Source: Dictyophora rubrovolvata (lineage: Eukaryota; Basidiomycota; Agaricomycetes; Phallales; Phallaceae). From it: a stretch of 64,000 nt of DNA. Shown here in pieces: positions 22,351 to 34,509 of the stretch; the first letter of the stretch is position 1; every line of letters begins with the position of its first letter. Location: NCBI GenBank assembly GCA_029959195.1, contig CP114121.1, positions 2,356,001 to 2,420,000 on the forward strand, given 5' to 3'. A program made the position numbers and the translations under genes. The notes under the pieces were generated by a model. That model searched no databases. It was given only the letters and a program-made list of their open reading frames with translations, and was not told the DNA's origin.

Positions 22351-23556
22351 TTTTCTGTTTTGCTTTGCTTTGCTTTTTGAACGAATTTTGTAGTTGTACA
22401 TATACCAGGTGCTCACTTGCTTAATTCCCGCATTTTGCCGTTTCTTTTTGGGGATGCATGTATATATGTGTATCATACATATTCTACATGTGGATTATTA
22501 TATTCATTCTTCATTGTTTTTTTGGCGGATGGGCGTGACAACACGGATAGTCACGCCTTGTCTTAATCCTTTCCATCCGTCGGCCAGTTCATTTGTTCGT
22601 ATAGCAAATTTGCCGGTTCGGGGAGGATCGTCAAATTTTAAATTATAAATGAAGAGCTGACATGGCAACACAATGGTGACAATGGAACAATGGGATTGAT
22701 TTGTATAACGACTGGCGAAAAGTTGACGAACGAGAAGAACAACACCGACGTCGTGACTTTTTTGTCAATTCGATACCCCCGAGCTTAGGTCGATGTTTTT
22801 TTTTTCACGAGCGCAAAAAGTTTTAGAATGAGTGTGTTCGTGCACGTGCACCTTATGTCAACCTGATAATCACGTTTCAAACTCCGCTGGTCTTTCTTTT
22901 TTTCGGTTCCTAGTAACGTAACCACAACGAACAACTCAAAAAACAATATACGCCAATCCTTACAAAACTCACCTTATGAATTTATCTCATAATATTGATC
23001 TCAGGTTTCAAATATTCAAAATACGCCCAAGTTCCCGAAGGTTGCGAAATTTGCTATAATAAAGAAGTTTGGGCTACGACGGAGCAGTGGCATGGACGGC
23101 GCAAGAAGAAATACTGCTCGAATTGGAATTGGGTGATGGGCTGAAGGCCGCGCGCATCCTCAGCAGCAATAGAGGTTTTCGAGCCGCCCGAGTGTAGATG
23201 TATTCATATCCATTTCTCGGGCATCTTGGTCACGTAGTGGGGATTTTTTGATTTCGTTACTGAATTAGGTGGGCTTTCCGTAATTATTTTGCACCATTGA
23301 TGTAAGCTTATCATCGATGGAAGAAATAGTCTTTCGAAAGCCTTTTTTCAAGAGGCAATTTCAAAGATGAACACAGCTCGTCACCAAGAGAAATAATTCT
23401 ATTATGACGTAAATCTATGGTCCTTGTAAGGCGCCAATCGCACACGATGTTGGTTCCAGTGGTGGTGAGTGATAAGCCCTGATTTTCATCACCCTGATCC
23501 CATCTAATTCATGTCAGTTCGCAGTTCGTCCTGATTTATCGCCTGTTAAAATTCTA
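22351..23556. other. No gene identified
   Basis: 3' flank of NIPA, AT-rich with T-runs near 22796-22805. Short open frames without recognised domains. Confidence 0.4.
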
Positions 23557-23883
23557 TTAATTATACTTGTTCAACGCGTGCTGCGTTGCCATTTCCTGCG
23601 GCAGCACAATACCGGGACACTCACAGTCTGGAACAATTAGGTCCACAGTACCCGTTGATTATGCGGCGAGCGTGATATGTTGTTTCGAGGGTCCGACAAC
23701 TATGGTGATATGCGCATGCGGCATTCCGTCCTCTGCAATCCCTACATCTTGCGTCCATTCCTCGGTGGCACGGGGAGGGATGTATGTTACTGTTACTGCA
23801 ATGTGGACTGTTGCAGGGCATGTTGTAGGAACCGGTGACTCCTGAGACGTGGTTGCAGGACATGTAGCGAGTGTCGCATTCAA
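23557..23883 (-). pseudogene. Small Thr/Pro-rich protein remnant, one internal stop
   Basis: The minus-strand frame reads ATLATCPATTSQESPVPTTC, continues through TVTYIPPRATEEWTQ and HAHITIVVGPSKQHITLAA to a TAA near 23657-23659, then goes on in the same frame with STGTVDLIVPDCECPGIVL and ends at 23557-23559. The coherent composition on both sides of the stop suggests one former gene with one nonsense change. A TATA-like element (tataaaa, minus strand) lies near 24043. The N-terminal exon, which might carry a signal peptide, cannot be placed. Family not recognised. Confidence 0.4.
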
Positions 23884-24357
23884 TAATATGACAACACATC
23901 TTCATATGAAAATTAGGGCGTACAGCGACAAAAACAAAGAGGCAAACGTACAGTAAATTTGCTTGATAGTTTGCTGGTGAGAAGAATCGTACGAAAAGAA
24001 GATGTTGTTTAGTATGTGCTATATTATCCCAAGTCGTAGTTTTATACCTCAACATCCCTTTGAAAAAAGATGATATACACTGCTCTGCTCATCCATCTCG
24101 ACGCCAGTATTTGGCAAATAGGGAGCTCAGGGACAAACTACATGCTCTAAAACAAGTAGCAAACTCCCATCTTCACTTAATCCTATGCGAGTTCGCTGTT
24201 ATTTTACCTCAGGTGGAGTAATAGTTATGAGTTATCTTGAAACAAAAAGACTTATTTTGCCAAAAGCACTGGATGAGCATGAGCGGTCACTCACCTTCAG
24301 GGCAGAACGAACGATTTTCAGTGTCGTTTGGGTAATATTGACACAACAATAAGGCAC

Positions 24358-24630
24358 TCAATCGTGTTGGCAATCGTAGCCTTTCGTCGACAAATCACAC
24401 TTTGGTTTAATAGCGTTTTGATTAGTTTCAAGACTGTGTTGCGCTTTAGTATGGAAATTATCGATGCGGGATCGGAGAGATAATTTGGCTCTCGTCTGTT
24501 TTCGTAAACTTAAAATACAATCTTCATATGGTTCACATCCTCCGGTTTGGCCGTGGCAGTGACGCATTGTTAGATTCCCCTTTGGTACACATCTTTGAAC
24601 CATTGACGGATCACTGCCGAGCGTTGCCAA
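24358..24630 (-). CDS. Possible small cysteine-containing protein, partial
   Basis: The frame contains six cysteines in its 90 codons (RCVPKGN, RHCHGQTGGCEPYEDC, PKCDLSTKGYDC) and stays open upstream to about 24673 through FWDGVGCVAFLATLGSD. The spacing resembles a small secreted disulfide-rich protein, but no signal peptide or start can be fixed. Not recognised. Confidence 0.25.
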   Translation of the reverse strand: MATLGSDPSMVQRCVPKGNLTMRHCHGQTGGCEPYEDCILSLRKQTRAKLSLRSRIDNFHTKAQHSLETNQNAIKPKCDLSTKGYDCQHD

Positions 24631-24673
24631 AAATGCGACACAACCAACGCCATCCCAAAAACCGTGATGTAGC

Positions 24674-25738
24674 GCTCATCTCCCATTGTCTAAGAAGATA
24701 AAATTGTGTCGGAGCACAAATGGGACCGTTTCGCTTTTTCTTTTGTCTTATGTCCACCCCGGTCTCCGAAAGATAATATCAGAGAAACGTTCATCGCTAT
24801 TATGGTTTTAGGCACGTAAACAGCTTTCCATATCCGAGGAGTCACGGCGTCGTATCTAGTTTACAGACAGTCATTTTAGAATCCACTGGTGGTGCCTGAA
24901 TGACAATTCAATGACATTACGGTTTACCACGACTGTCTCGTCATGCCCTCATCTTGTATCCAGTGATATATCTTTTGTTTATAGTATATCTTTCAACAAA
25001 ATAATTTGCGAGGACATATATCAAAGAGATTCATTTCCGATAAAATGTGTGTTATTTTCGATTATCTCGTGCGAAGTTCTGAGTGCAACTGTGCAAGCCG
25101 CGCTCTTGGGAAAGACGCTGGTAACTGGGCATATAAGGAAATCGTGTATGTTCCAGGAACTTATTTCGCTCAAGTATCCAACACCCCCGACACTCCAGCG
25201 CCCCCGCCCCCGAATCCGACGAACTCCCTCCTTACTTTAAATCCTTCGCTAATTAAACACCAATATTCGTCGACTTATTTTCATAGAAGCGGACAGTGCT
25301 GACAATGATTGGTCTCATCATTTGTTTTATTGGAATGAACAAAGTTTCAACCTGTCAAGCCACCGTGTATGAAGGACATCAGTGGGTATGTTCCACTTTG
25401 GAGGTTCTGCCTCTGCCCTTGTTTTCCGTGCTGCTGCAAACGTTTGCGTGGACCCGCTCTACCGTTCCCAGTGCAATCATCAAAATCAGCGAAACCATAG
25501 CCTCTGTGGCTCCTTGAAATCAAAGAAAACATCAGGGAGCTCTAATAATATTAGGTTAACGTGTCAATGAGGAAGTAGGATGTTATCGGCAATAACTAGA
25601 ATCTGGCCGTATATTTCAAACAAGGAAAAGGCAGTACTCGAAAGAAACATAACAAAGAGAGAAAATAAAAGCTTAATATGACGTATTGACGCACTAAAGC
25701 TTATTATTAATACATCAAGAACTTGAATATATGTTCCC
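24674..25738. other. No gene identified
   Basis: Region downstream of the lipase. A C-rich stretch (gacactccagcgcccccgcc) lies near 25190. Open frames on both strands look non-coding. Confidence 0.4.
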
Positions 25739-26875
25739 CTAACGGTGTTTTCCCACTTGAACATCCTTTTTATAATCCTTCAAACCCATATTCGGACAGC
25801 TAGTCGGGGGAATAGGTACTTGAAAAAGATTTTCATAGGCTTTAATATGTTCCTCCAAGGCAGTGTTGAAAAAGTCATCAGCTGTCACCGGTTGAGTGGG
25901 CGGTGGAGTCGCTGTAAACGTAGTGGCATTCAAAGGAAGATACGTAACACCGGATTGTTTCGAATTATTTTCCCCCACTGCTATAAGAGCTTCCACTTCA
26001 GATCTTCCGTGTTCAATGGTTCCATAAAGAGCGGGGATTTGGTACATGTTTTGATTGGGCTTCAAATCCTTTCGAATACACCACGCTTTGGGGACAATAT
26101 CTAACGTGTTGATGAAGTCGGTGTTCCAGGAGCGGTAAACAGGACCAGTAATAATTTGAGGAAAAGCTTGGCTGAAGCGGTTGACGAATATGTCATTTCC
26201 TGGGGTTGGTCCCGCCGTAGGATAGGTCAGGACGTTAGCAACACGCAGAATGTTTTCTGACTTGAAAGCGAGGGCAACGGTTGGGGATAATGCGCCACCT
26301 AGACTATGACCGGTAAAGATCAAAGTCGCGTCAGAAGGTAGGGTAATGAGATAACGGTAGAGTGTGTGTACAACAGGACCGCCGACAGCGTTAGGCGGGG
26401 CGGGGTAGGTGATTATTGTATGGGAGGCTACGCCAGTTCCATAGGCAACATAAGCATTGCTGGGAACAGTTGTAGTAGCCTTAACAGGTGGGCTCCTGAT
26501 ACCGGATGAGACCCATTGATCAAAGCTGATGACACTACGAACTTCGAAGTCTTCCAACAAGTCGTAAAGGTCCGCCGTTCCAGCGATTGCGACAACATAG
26601 GTGTTATGTTTCGTCCCGTCGGGAAATTCCAAGGTTGGATGATTGGCGACGTACCAAGCGTTGTCGGGACGGGTATTGGGAAGATCAATGGCTTTGTAGA
26701 CTACGGGACCCCAAGACAGCCTCCACGCAGGATCAAGTGTTCTAATTAGACCTGGAATTTGAGCTTGAAGGGCCTTTTGCAGCGTAGATTGGTATCCTGT
26801 GCAGTGTCTGACTGCATTCGATGCCAGTGAAACTCCAAATACTTGTTGGAAACAATCATAACCTGCCGAAGACAT
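25739..26875 (-). CDS. Class 3 lipase (alpha/beta hydrolase), 378 aa
   Basis: Uninterrupted frame of 378 codons. It carries the lipase nucleophile elbow TGHSLGGAL with Ser191, the acid Asp259 in NTLDIVPKAW and a likely His343 in EEHIKAY. The oxyanion-side segment YVVAIAGTADLYD (about 93-105) fits the lipase_3 family, which hydrolyses triacylglycerol or related esters. The N-terminus (MSSAGYDCFQQV) lacks a signal peptide, so the protein is probably intracellular; an undetected upstream exon could change this. The length is close to other basidiomycete members. The frame has no damage. Confidence 0.88.
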   Translation of the reverse strand: MSSAGYDCFQQVFGVSLASNAVRHCTGYQSTLQKALQAQIPGLIRTLDPAWRLSWGPVVYKAIDLPNTRPDNAWYVANHPTLEFPDGTKHNTYVVAIAGTADLYDLLEDFEVRSVISFDQWVSSGIRSPPVKATTTVPSNAYVAYGTGVASHTIITYPAPPNAVGGPVVHTLYRYLITLPSDATLIFTGHSLGGALSPTVALAFKSENILRVANVLTYPTAGPTPGNDIFVNRFSQAFPQIITGPVYRSWNTDFINTLDIVPKAWCIRKDLKPNQNMYQIPALYGTIEHGRSEVEALIAVGENNSKQSGVTYLPLNATTFTATPPPTQPVTADDFFNTALEEHIKAYENLFQVPIPPTSCPNMGLKDYKKDVQVGKHR

Positions 26876-29601
26876 CTACAAGGGTTTCAATAAGAAAAGG
26901 CAAACTGCGCAAGGGAGGTCGGAAAAGCTAGTAAACTCACTGTGGGCTTTGGAATGAGCTTTCAAACCTCTCTGGGGCTTTTATGAAAGAAAACAGACGA
27001 CAATTTATACCCAAGCAGAGTCAGTTTCAAGTGCCGAGAATTAGGAATGGACACCTCGTAATGGCGACTAAGTCCAAAAACCTGACAGCTAGTCATGCGT
27101 TCTATTAGTGCCCATAAAATAAAGGCAACCTAGCTGTCCTAGACCCACGTTCTTTGCTCTTAGTCGTCCGGCACTCCTGTGTCGCCTAAGGCCCTAAGCC
27201 GAGGTCATCATTGAACTGGTTTGAGTACGAGGCCGAACGTAACATTGTAAAGATCAGCGCTGGCCGTTCCTCTGTATTCAATGGGCACATTGCTTGTGGA
27301 GTGGTGGCACTAACAGAGCCCAGCTGTGTGCCCGTACCTGAGTGCACTTGAAAATCCACAGTCAGAATTTAGAGGTTGGTGAACCCGTGGTCTCCTCCAA
27401 TTTGGCTTAGAAAACAATATCACCGCTTCATTAGTGACTAGGAACGCAAGGTTCTCGGTACGAGTCGCAGAATATTCTTGGATTTCGACATAACAGTGCT
27501 CCAAAGAGAGAATGGGTCTAGTTCACCGTTCGGAGTTTCCCAAGATTATGCCGGAACTCGGCGTGGCTCCGTTATCCGTCGGCCGTGGCGGTGCCGGGTC
27601 GCGTCTTGCCGCAAGCCACAAGTACCATTTTCATTCACAACTAATCAAACTCTTCACTTGTCGAAAATTGTTCAAAATTTGGGCCTTTTTCAACTGACCG
27701 GTCCCCGTGCTCGAGCTGCACGAATAAGGCTAGCGACGAATCAAACGCGGGGTTCATTTTCAAAAGGCATGTCTTCCAATCCTCTGGTTCCACACCTCCC
27801 AAAAGCAATCTAAGCTTGAGAACCGGGCTCTTAGTAGCAAAGGAACGAGCTTTCTCAAACGACCTGGTGGTTGACCATCGCTTCATAGGAGAACTTCTTC
27901 ATCGGTCTTGATTCCGGCATTCCCAATGATGTAAAAGATGATTCAATTGCACGGTCGATCAATTGTATCTCGTCGATACACAAGTTGGAAAACAGATATG
28001 TACAATGAACTTGTTCAATAAAGTTGCAATGTATCTGCGCCACCGGTCACCATTTATCTCCAACAACAACACCACCACGCCACTTCTTATGCACTCACAC
28101 TAAGCAACAAACTAGTCGTATTACTCCTGACATATTCGTTAAGCCGCCTTATACTATTCGTGTAAAAATCGTCCTTCCCTGTTCCGGGACAATGCTTATC
28201 ACTTTCCTTTTCTCTCAATGAAACGTGTTACATCTTCAACCGCCTCTGTTAACGTTTATGCAAAGAACTGAAGGAGGCGGATGAAAATACTTGGAAATTA
28301 TACACGGGCTTAAAGGCAACCCGTTGACTCTTAGCCTCACTCAATCTCGTACGCTCACACAAAGATTTATCCTCCACGTCCTGCGTTGTGACCCTCAGTA
28401 TTTCTCTCCAAACCGAAATCAATTCTAACTCGAGTGCCCTCGAAGGAGCGGGAGGAACATCATTGCTCTGCGAACTGGGAGCCATAGAACAAGTTTTCAA
28501 CAGGTTTAGAACTCAGCTGCGGGTCATCACAGCGTGTGCAAATGGGGTTTAGCAATCGGAGGAATCGATGATCATGAAATGATGTTGTATTATTTACTTA
28601 CACGTGCACGGTATAATTGGTCACTTTACTAGAGACCCATCATGTTTACGCGCGATTTTTGCCGTTTCTCTCTATCGCAATGTTTGAAAAAAAAAAATCT
28701 AGTGTGAGAGTGTTACTTACGTCCATGACAAACTCTCAATCAATAGTTAATCAAGTGTCAATGTCATATCTGATACATCTAATATCGGACGTCGGTAGAA
28801 AAAAGCAGAAAGCTGTGAAGGATGTAAAGGCTAGCCGGAGTTCGAACTAAGGTTCCTCCTTATTACGTAATCCAAATTACGCAATAAAGAAGCTTTTTTT
28901 ACACAAACCTTGGCCTTCGTCGATGGCAGATACGCATTGGCGTTTCTCGCAGAACAGACACGCGGATGAAAAAAGTCCTAAATCATGATGCATGATACTT
29001 TAAGCTGCCTTCCACAATATTCGACCCTTCTTACAGGCTCCATATCTACTGTTCTACCGTCTCCATATCCTGTGCCCAATGCGTGCGTAGCTGAGTGCAT
29101 CATGTCTCTATTGAGTATCTTAGTCACTGTTGCCATCATCGATCCCAGCGTTACTTTGAAGCCAATGACTTTTAAAGGTTCAGTTCGCACCAGTCCGTGT
29201 GTCATTCAACCCCGATCCCCGACAAACGCAAAACGCAGAACGCCATAGCCAAGTTCAGAGCGAAGCAAAATCATGATCACCTGAAGTATCGTATACCATT
29301 AATGCGAGCCAAAAGCGGATTTTCTGATTTCAATCGGAAGGGGTCTGATCTTGGACCTAAACTGTCTGGAAAGCGGCGTAAATTTAGGGATGTCAGCTTG
29401 ATTTACTACTACATACGAATCGGAGTAGTAAGCTCAGTTGAGACGGCGTCGTCGACGTTGTAATATCCGTCAAGACTAAAACTTAGCGGTTGCTGCGCCA
29501 CTGTTTTCTTTTTTTAGACAGGATATTTAGATCTTAATCCAGCCAAAGAGCCCCGTATTATGATAGAGTTCTTGACGCCTGAGATCTGAGCTCAAGTACA
29601 C
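26876..29601. other. Gene-poor region with unassigned coding-like pieces
   Basis: The minus strand holds three pieces: 28249-28482 (starts MAPSSQSNDVPPAPSRALEL, then ISVWREILRV), 27855-28043 and 27641-27886 (LLLGGVEPEDWKTCLLKMN). They may belong to one decayed gene, but no in-phase splicing joins them. The first piece faintly resembles the start of a carrier-protein domain; this is weak. Plus-strand frames at 28985-29463 are unrecognised. Confidence 0.25.
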
Positions 29602-29816
29602 GCCCAGCGAGAAATGGCACCATTAATAGGACCTATGGATTGGGCTCTGAATCGCCACCAGTTTGGTACCATTTCAGTACTGACTTCATTTCGTTTTGGC
29701 TAGCCGAGACTAACCGATGCGATGACATAAGACATTGGTACTGAAATGGTACTAAATTGGTGGTGATTCGATACATAATCCATAGGTCCCATTAATGACG
29801 ACATTTCTCCCTGGGC
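29602..29816. mobile_element. Foldback MITE, 215 bp
   Basis: Two arms of about 80-90 bp (29602-29690 and about 29738-29816) are imperfect reverse complements around a central spacer of about 50 bp. Outer ends read gcccagcgagaaatg on the left and the complement of gcccagggagaaatg on the right. There is no coding capacity, as expected of a non-autonomous DNA transposon. A target-site duplication is not evident, so the superfamily is open. Confidence 0.8.
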
Positions 29817-31760
29817 AGTGTTCAGTCGATTGGTCCGATCCCGCTTAGTGAAATGAGATCAATTGCCTGTTTGGGATGGAGGACCCCAGTAACCTAAAAA
29901 ATTGTTGTAAATAGGCGACGTTCTAAATATACAAATCTGAACTTAGAAAAGGTAACAAATAATTGAGTGGGAGAACTAAAGCATCATAAACCAATAGGAT
30001 CCCCTCGATAACGATGGTTTTTTAGCTGAAAAAAAAAGTAATGTGACTAAAAAGTCACAGAAAAGTGACATAACAGGGAGACAAACCCGCGATGCAAAGC
30101 CCTATGACGTCGATGAGTCATGATTAAGATTGTCCACTGAACAGGTCTGCGCCCTACGAGAAAGCCATAAGACTGTGCAAACATTTCATGCTGCCACAGA
30201 TTGTGAAAGCACTAGCTAGACATCATTTCGAAAAAAGTAACTAATATATTGATTTGTTTTCTGAGGTTGAGAACAGGAAAATACGAATGGAATATATCAC
30301 ATGGGGCCTTCAATGTTCCAACAGCGTGAGTGCATTATAATACAGTTGATAGGAATAAGCATATAAAGTACGTTGTGTCTGAACGGTACAGCGTATCCCA
30401 CGGAGATATTGTGTCATTGGTTTGACTCCCCCACTGCCTTACATTTTTTCAATCTTTTCTTCCTTGTCCGGCTAATGCTCCTCTGTCTATCCTTACCTTT
30501 GCTGCTTTTTTTACTCTTATATTCGCAATTGTTTCCTCATGTCAGGAAGCCTTTTTTATTGCCCAGTATATTACTCATTCCTAAGTATGAAGTTTCAATG
30601 GGGCTTCATCAGTCATCACGCTTTATGATTGGGCAGAGCCCTTTGTAATTTGATGTTATTTAATACTATTTTTGTACTATTTTCTTAGGCAATGGTGGCC
30701 GGTGTCCTCTCCAATTGCCGAGATCAAATCTCAGATTTCATCGTCGCATCGGACCAGTTAACTAGGAACTCCTCGCTGGGCGTGTAAACGTCTGGTTAAC
30801 CAGACAGATTGGTTGACACCCGATTATCCGAATAAACGTCGGCGGATACCATTGACGCTCGAACTATTTTTTTAAAGTTTGTATGGATACGTACGTATGT
30901 ACCTTTTCTCGTCATTTGTAATCTCTTTTAGACCAATGGAGCTGATTGTTGTTGCATGTGTAGCCCACCCCTTTTTTATGTTTCTAAATTAAAATCGATC
31001 CAGATTGTCTTTTCAGTCTTCGTCAGGATGCTTGTACCCAGTTTGGAAATGTTCGCATGCCAAAACCTCCGCCGAATCGTTTTTTTCATCAACCAATTCA
31101 TTGATATTTTACTTTGGCACTGGTAGGATGTAAATTTTTTTGTATTTTTTTATGATCATAGTTAACAGATTGTCCGTCTTTTTCAAACGGCACGGACCTA
31201 CACACTAACCAATAAATCGGGGTCTCGTGAATCGTTCGGCTAAAATAACGTCTGATGATCCATTTCCGAAGAACCTTCGAAATGTCAAAGTGCTATAAAT
31301 TCCATTCAAGAATTCAACTACCGGAGCGACAACCTGATATATACAATTTTGTGTCTGATTTTCCGGCTTACCGAGTAATTGTTCAACGTTCAACCAGGCT
31401 TAGCATCATACGTCCCATGTCCCATCTGGCTCAAAGATACTACTCCCCAAGATCCCAAAGCTCCAAAAAAATACCCGAACCTCGATAATTCCCATTTGAC
31501 GGGCGGGGGCCATAGAGTGTCTCAGGTTGGGGACTGGTTTTTAGCTGAGCACACGAGTCCCTTTTGGAAAAATGGCTTGGTTGTTCTAAGTTTGATGATC
31601 GTATTCAGTCAGATTTTAGGCGTGGGTTTTTTATTGCCACCAGAACCACATGGTATATATGATCGTCTCGATTTAGTGGTTCATTAAGGTGGATCTCCTC
31701 CCTTCCATACTTGTTCCTAATACTTGCTCCATCTCAGAGAAACGTTATCGACACCATACA
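29817..31760. other. Gene-poor region
   Basis: A small palindrome tgtgact-aaaa-agtcaca lies near 30041. A plus-strand frame at 31379-31687 contains SYVPCPIWLKDTTPQDPKAP and a hydrophobic segment (LVVLSLMIVFSQILGVGFLL); it reads like protein but has no clear start, splice partners or family. Confidence 0.3.
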
Positions 31761-33721
31761 ATGTCCTCCTCAACTTCTCAAGGAACGGACCTTTCGGTTG
31801 TGTTTGCGCCGATTTATTGGGGTAATTTTCTTGGAGTCGTTTCTTTTTTTCCAAAATAACGCTTAACAATTTTTTTCGAACAGGTTTTGTCGTTTCTGTT
31901 ATGTAAAAGAAAAAAAATCTCGCGCTCGTGACGAAAGTGTTTTTTACTCCTTCGGTTGACAGATTAGGAGGTATCAGCATTCTACAAGGCTATCTCTACT
32001 TCCCTGGTAGCAAGGATAGGTTAAGCGTACAGCTCGTCGTACGTTAGTTAGCCATATATGTAACCCTGTTCACTCAATTTTTTTTGTGTAGGCTGCTGCT
32101 ATGCTGTAATTCACCCTCTCGTCTTTTGAGCTGAATGCATTTGTACTCATGAATTTCATTTCAAGAACCTTTGATATTTTATCCCTATCTCTTGTGGCAC
32201 AATCCGTTTACTACTACCTGGTATTGATTGCTAAATCTCAATCTCACATCTCTGAATACGCTACTCACGAGCCATCTTCAATTAGATACCTCGCTTCGGA
32301 TCCACATTGCCGCTCAACAGTATCACCGTGGAGCTTTCAATCGACTGTTTACTTTCGGCTATTATTACGTTCATGTCTGTATTAGATTCTTTTTCAAAAG
32401 CTGTCGTGATTTTGAGCTGACGGAGAGAATTATGTGTATATGCAGTTCGCAGATGTATTTCGTTAAACAACTCTTTTCAGGTAAGTAAATTCAAATTTAG
32501 AGAGGATTTTGACAAACTAACGTATTGAACGTTCTCAGTTCCTAAGTCGGCGGACCGGTGGTGGTCGCAGCCTAGCGTAGTGGTGACTTGCCTAATTGTG
32601 AGTCTGTTTAGCTCGCTCTTCGTGAGACTCATAAAACAATGTTTTCGACAGGCGTTCTTTGCTGTGTGTGCTTTCGGTAAGTGATTTGAATGTTTATTCA
32701 GTGCGTTCACGGAATGTCAGCCGTCGTTCATTAGCCTTTGGTATCGGTAAGTTTAGAAACTTTCAGACCCATTCTAAACAAATATGAATTTTTATTAGCC
32801 TGCGGGGGGGTTATGATCATTCATAAGCACTCTGTTCTAGCTAATAAGGCTCCGGCTTTCAAGGTAATTTATTCCCCCAAATCCGTTGGGCGTTCTTATT
32901 TTCTCATACAAATTTCGCTTTCCAGCTGTTCTTTGGTTTGGCAAAAGCCTTTGGAGCTATCACAGATATTCTTGCGACTATTGCCATGTGTGTGTTTCTG
33001 TCAGCCGCGCGGACGGGTATGCGAGGGTCAGTCCGAACCCACCTCATCTCAGTTTTAGATTCCAAAGAGGATCTTGCATATTTTTTAGCACGAATTCAAT
33101 GATCACCTCACTCATTCATTTTGTGGTCAATCGAGGAGTTTTGGTCACACTTATTCAGGTTCTTCTGCTTGTGTTCTTCTTTGCGTTTGAAGATAGGTTG
33201 TATTGGTGCGTTGTTTGAGCGGGGTTGGGCTCAATGCGCTTGTTTGACGGTTTATTTGCTCTAGGTTCGCTTTCCATGTTAATGTTACTAAATTATATGT
33301 CAACACGTTCTGTAAGTTGGAAGGTTCTGTGTATCTTTGCTTGAACCATGATTGATTTATTTAAAACTAGTTGCTATGTATGTTCCTTCCGTTTTCAATG
33401 TTTTAGATTGACTAATGTTTGCTTAACAGGCTCAACGGCCGGACGCTTTTACATCAGAAACAGGGGGATTCGTCTCTATATGGTTCAAATCCGCGTATTT
33501 ATCGAAACAAGATGATACATCTGGGAGAATCGATCCAGGAGATGTCGAATTCGTCTCAGGGTTCGCAGACAGAATACCAGGTAGAGGGAAGTCTTTTGAC
33601 TTCGCCCTTAGCGCCCAGCACCAAGGCATTTTCTAATCCCAAACAATTTTATCGGCCGAAGTCCGAGTACCCAATGCTTATGCCTACGGTTACGAAGACG
33701 GTGACTGTTTCGGAACGTTAA
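31761..33721 (+). CDS. DUF6534 membrane protein A (357 aa)
   Basis: An Agaricomycete seven-helix membrane family of unknown function. Exons starting MSSSTSQGTDLSVVF join through short introns into 357 residues: helix motifs GFVVSVILGGISIL, SLSLVAQSVYYYL, LSAIITFISQMYFV, and the DUF6534 region (about 170-265: GAITDILATIAMCVFL, RTGMRGTNSMITSLIHF, TKLYVNTFFAMLNGR). A cytoplasmic Ser/Pro tail ends TVTVSER. A 7-nt microexon at 33371-33377 (TTGCTAT), between introns in conserved positions, is needed to give FFAMLNGR. The paralogue at 38303 has the same exon plan. The frame is intact. An inverted copy of the tail lies at 17545-17968. Confidence 0.88.
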
Positions 33722-34029
33722 GCTTTGGAGTCGAATGTGGGGCTTTGTGTATACAGTATATCCTTCTATTTATGTTGTTCTTATATTGTCTGTCCTTTGT
33801 CTGGATCACTCACAAAATTGAACGCTGGCAGTAAGAAACTTTAACTGCCTTGTAAGAATCAAAACTGTTTATGAAATGATATTATATTTGAAGCTTAAAA
33901 GAAAACCATGAGGAAAGGGTGTTTGTGGTATTATTTAAAGTGAAAAAAGCATAGACGAAGAAACTAAAACAAAAAACATGATTTGAAAGAGATCATATCA
34001 ATCTTGGGTTGAAGTAGATTTTAGGAGCG
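33722..34029. other. 3' flank shared with duplicates
   Basis: The first 150 bp also occur, inverted, at 17545-17700, and a piece near 35940-36000 again resembles the end of gene A ('gacggtgactgtt', 'tgtctgtccttt'). This marks a duplication boundary. Confidence 0.5.
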
Positions 34030-34405
34030 TCAATTTTCATTTCCAGTTGAGGAACCTTAAGTAAGGAGGATGAGGTAAGGGGAACAAGAAATGTATAACT
34101 CAAAGCTTACTGGGAGACTGAGGAGGGGTTTCTCCTCCGGCCCGGGAGACTTCCGCCAGCGGAGCCTCAATGGGCTCAGTCATCACCGTATCATTCTGTG
34201 CGTTTCTCTCTAATTCTCTGTTGGTGGGCGATGCAGCAAGGGCGGAATTGGAATTGCCGCGTGCTGACCGCCGCCTCCTCTTCCGACCTCTCCTCCTTTG
34301 CACTTCGTATGGAGGAGGAATATTTTCCTTGTTGCCCTCTGTAAGGTCCAAAGGAATTAGGGTTCGTGTGGTCGGAGGAGGTGCTTCGGAGAAGAAAGCC
34401 GACAT
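34030..34405 (-). CDS. Small basic KEN-box-like protein, copy 1 (106 aa)
   Basis: The model is join(34030..34055, 34111..34405) on the minus strand with a 55-nt GT-AG intron; phases close on 107 codons. It begins MSAFFSEAPPP, carries GNKENIPPP at about residues 24-32, then a run of arginines and lysines (RRRGRKRRRRS) that looks like a nuclear localisation signal, and ends in an acidic/Pro-rich part with ETPPQSP. KEN followed by a nearby proline is the degron read by the anaphase-promoting complex, so cell-cycle-linked turnover is a reasonable inference, not shown. Copies 2 and 3 follow in tandem with the same layout. It is otherwise unrecognised. Confidence 0.65.
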
Positions 34406-34509
34406 TTGATAAGAGATTTATAAAGTGATGGGTAATAAGCGATGAAAAATAAGACGCTTCTTCTGGTTGAAGAAAAGTAGTTGAGGGTGAAAACAGCAAA
34501 GATCGCAGG

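Noticed and set aside
22880-23200. CRISPR array or other prokaryotic feature
   Set aside because: No regularly spaced identical repeats anywhere; intron-rich eukaryotic genes throughout make this implausible.
23621-24055. Cysteine-rich protein (13 cysteines in 95 residues) on the minus strand
   Set aside because: The overlapping frame (TTCPATV ... DLIVPDCECPG) continues coherently across the whole stretch, and the cysteine-rich reading looks like its out-of-frame shadow.
28249-28500. Start of a nonribosomal peptide synthetase-like carrier domain
   Set aside because: Only a short faint resemblance; the LGG-(D/H)-S phosphopantetheine site is absent.
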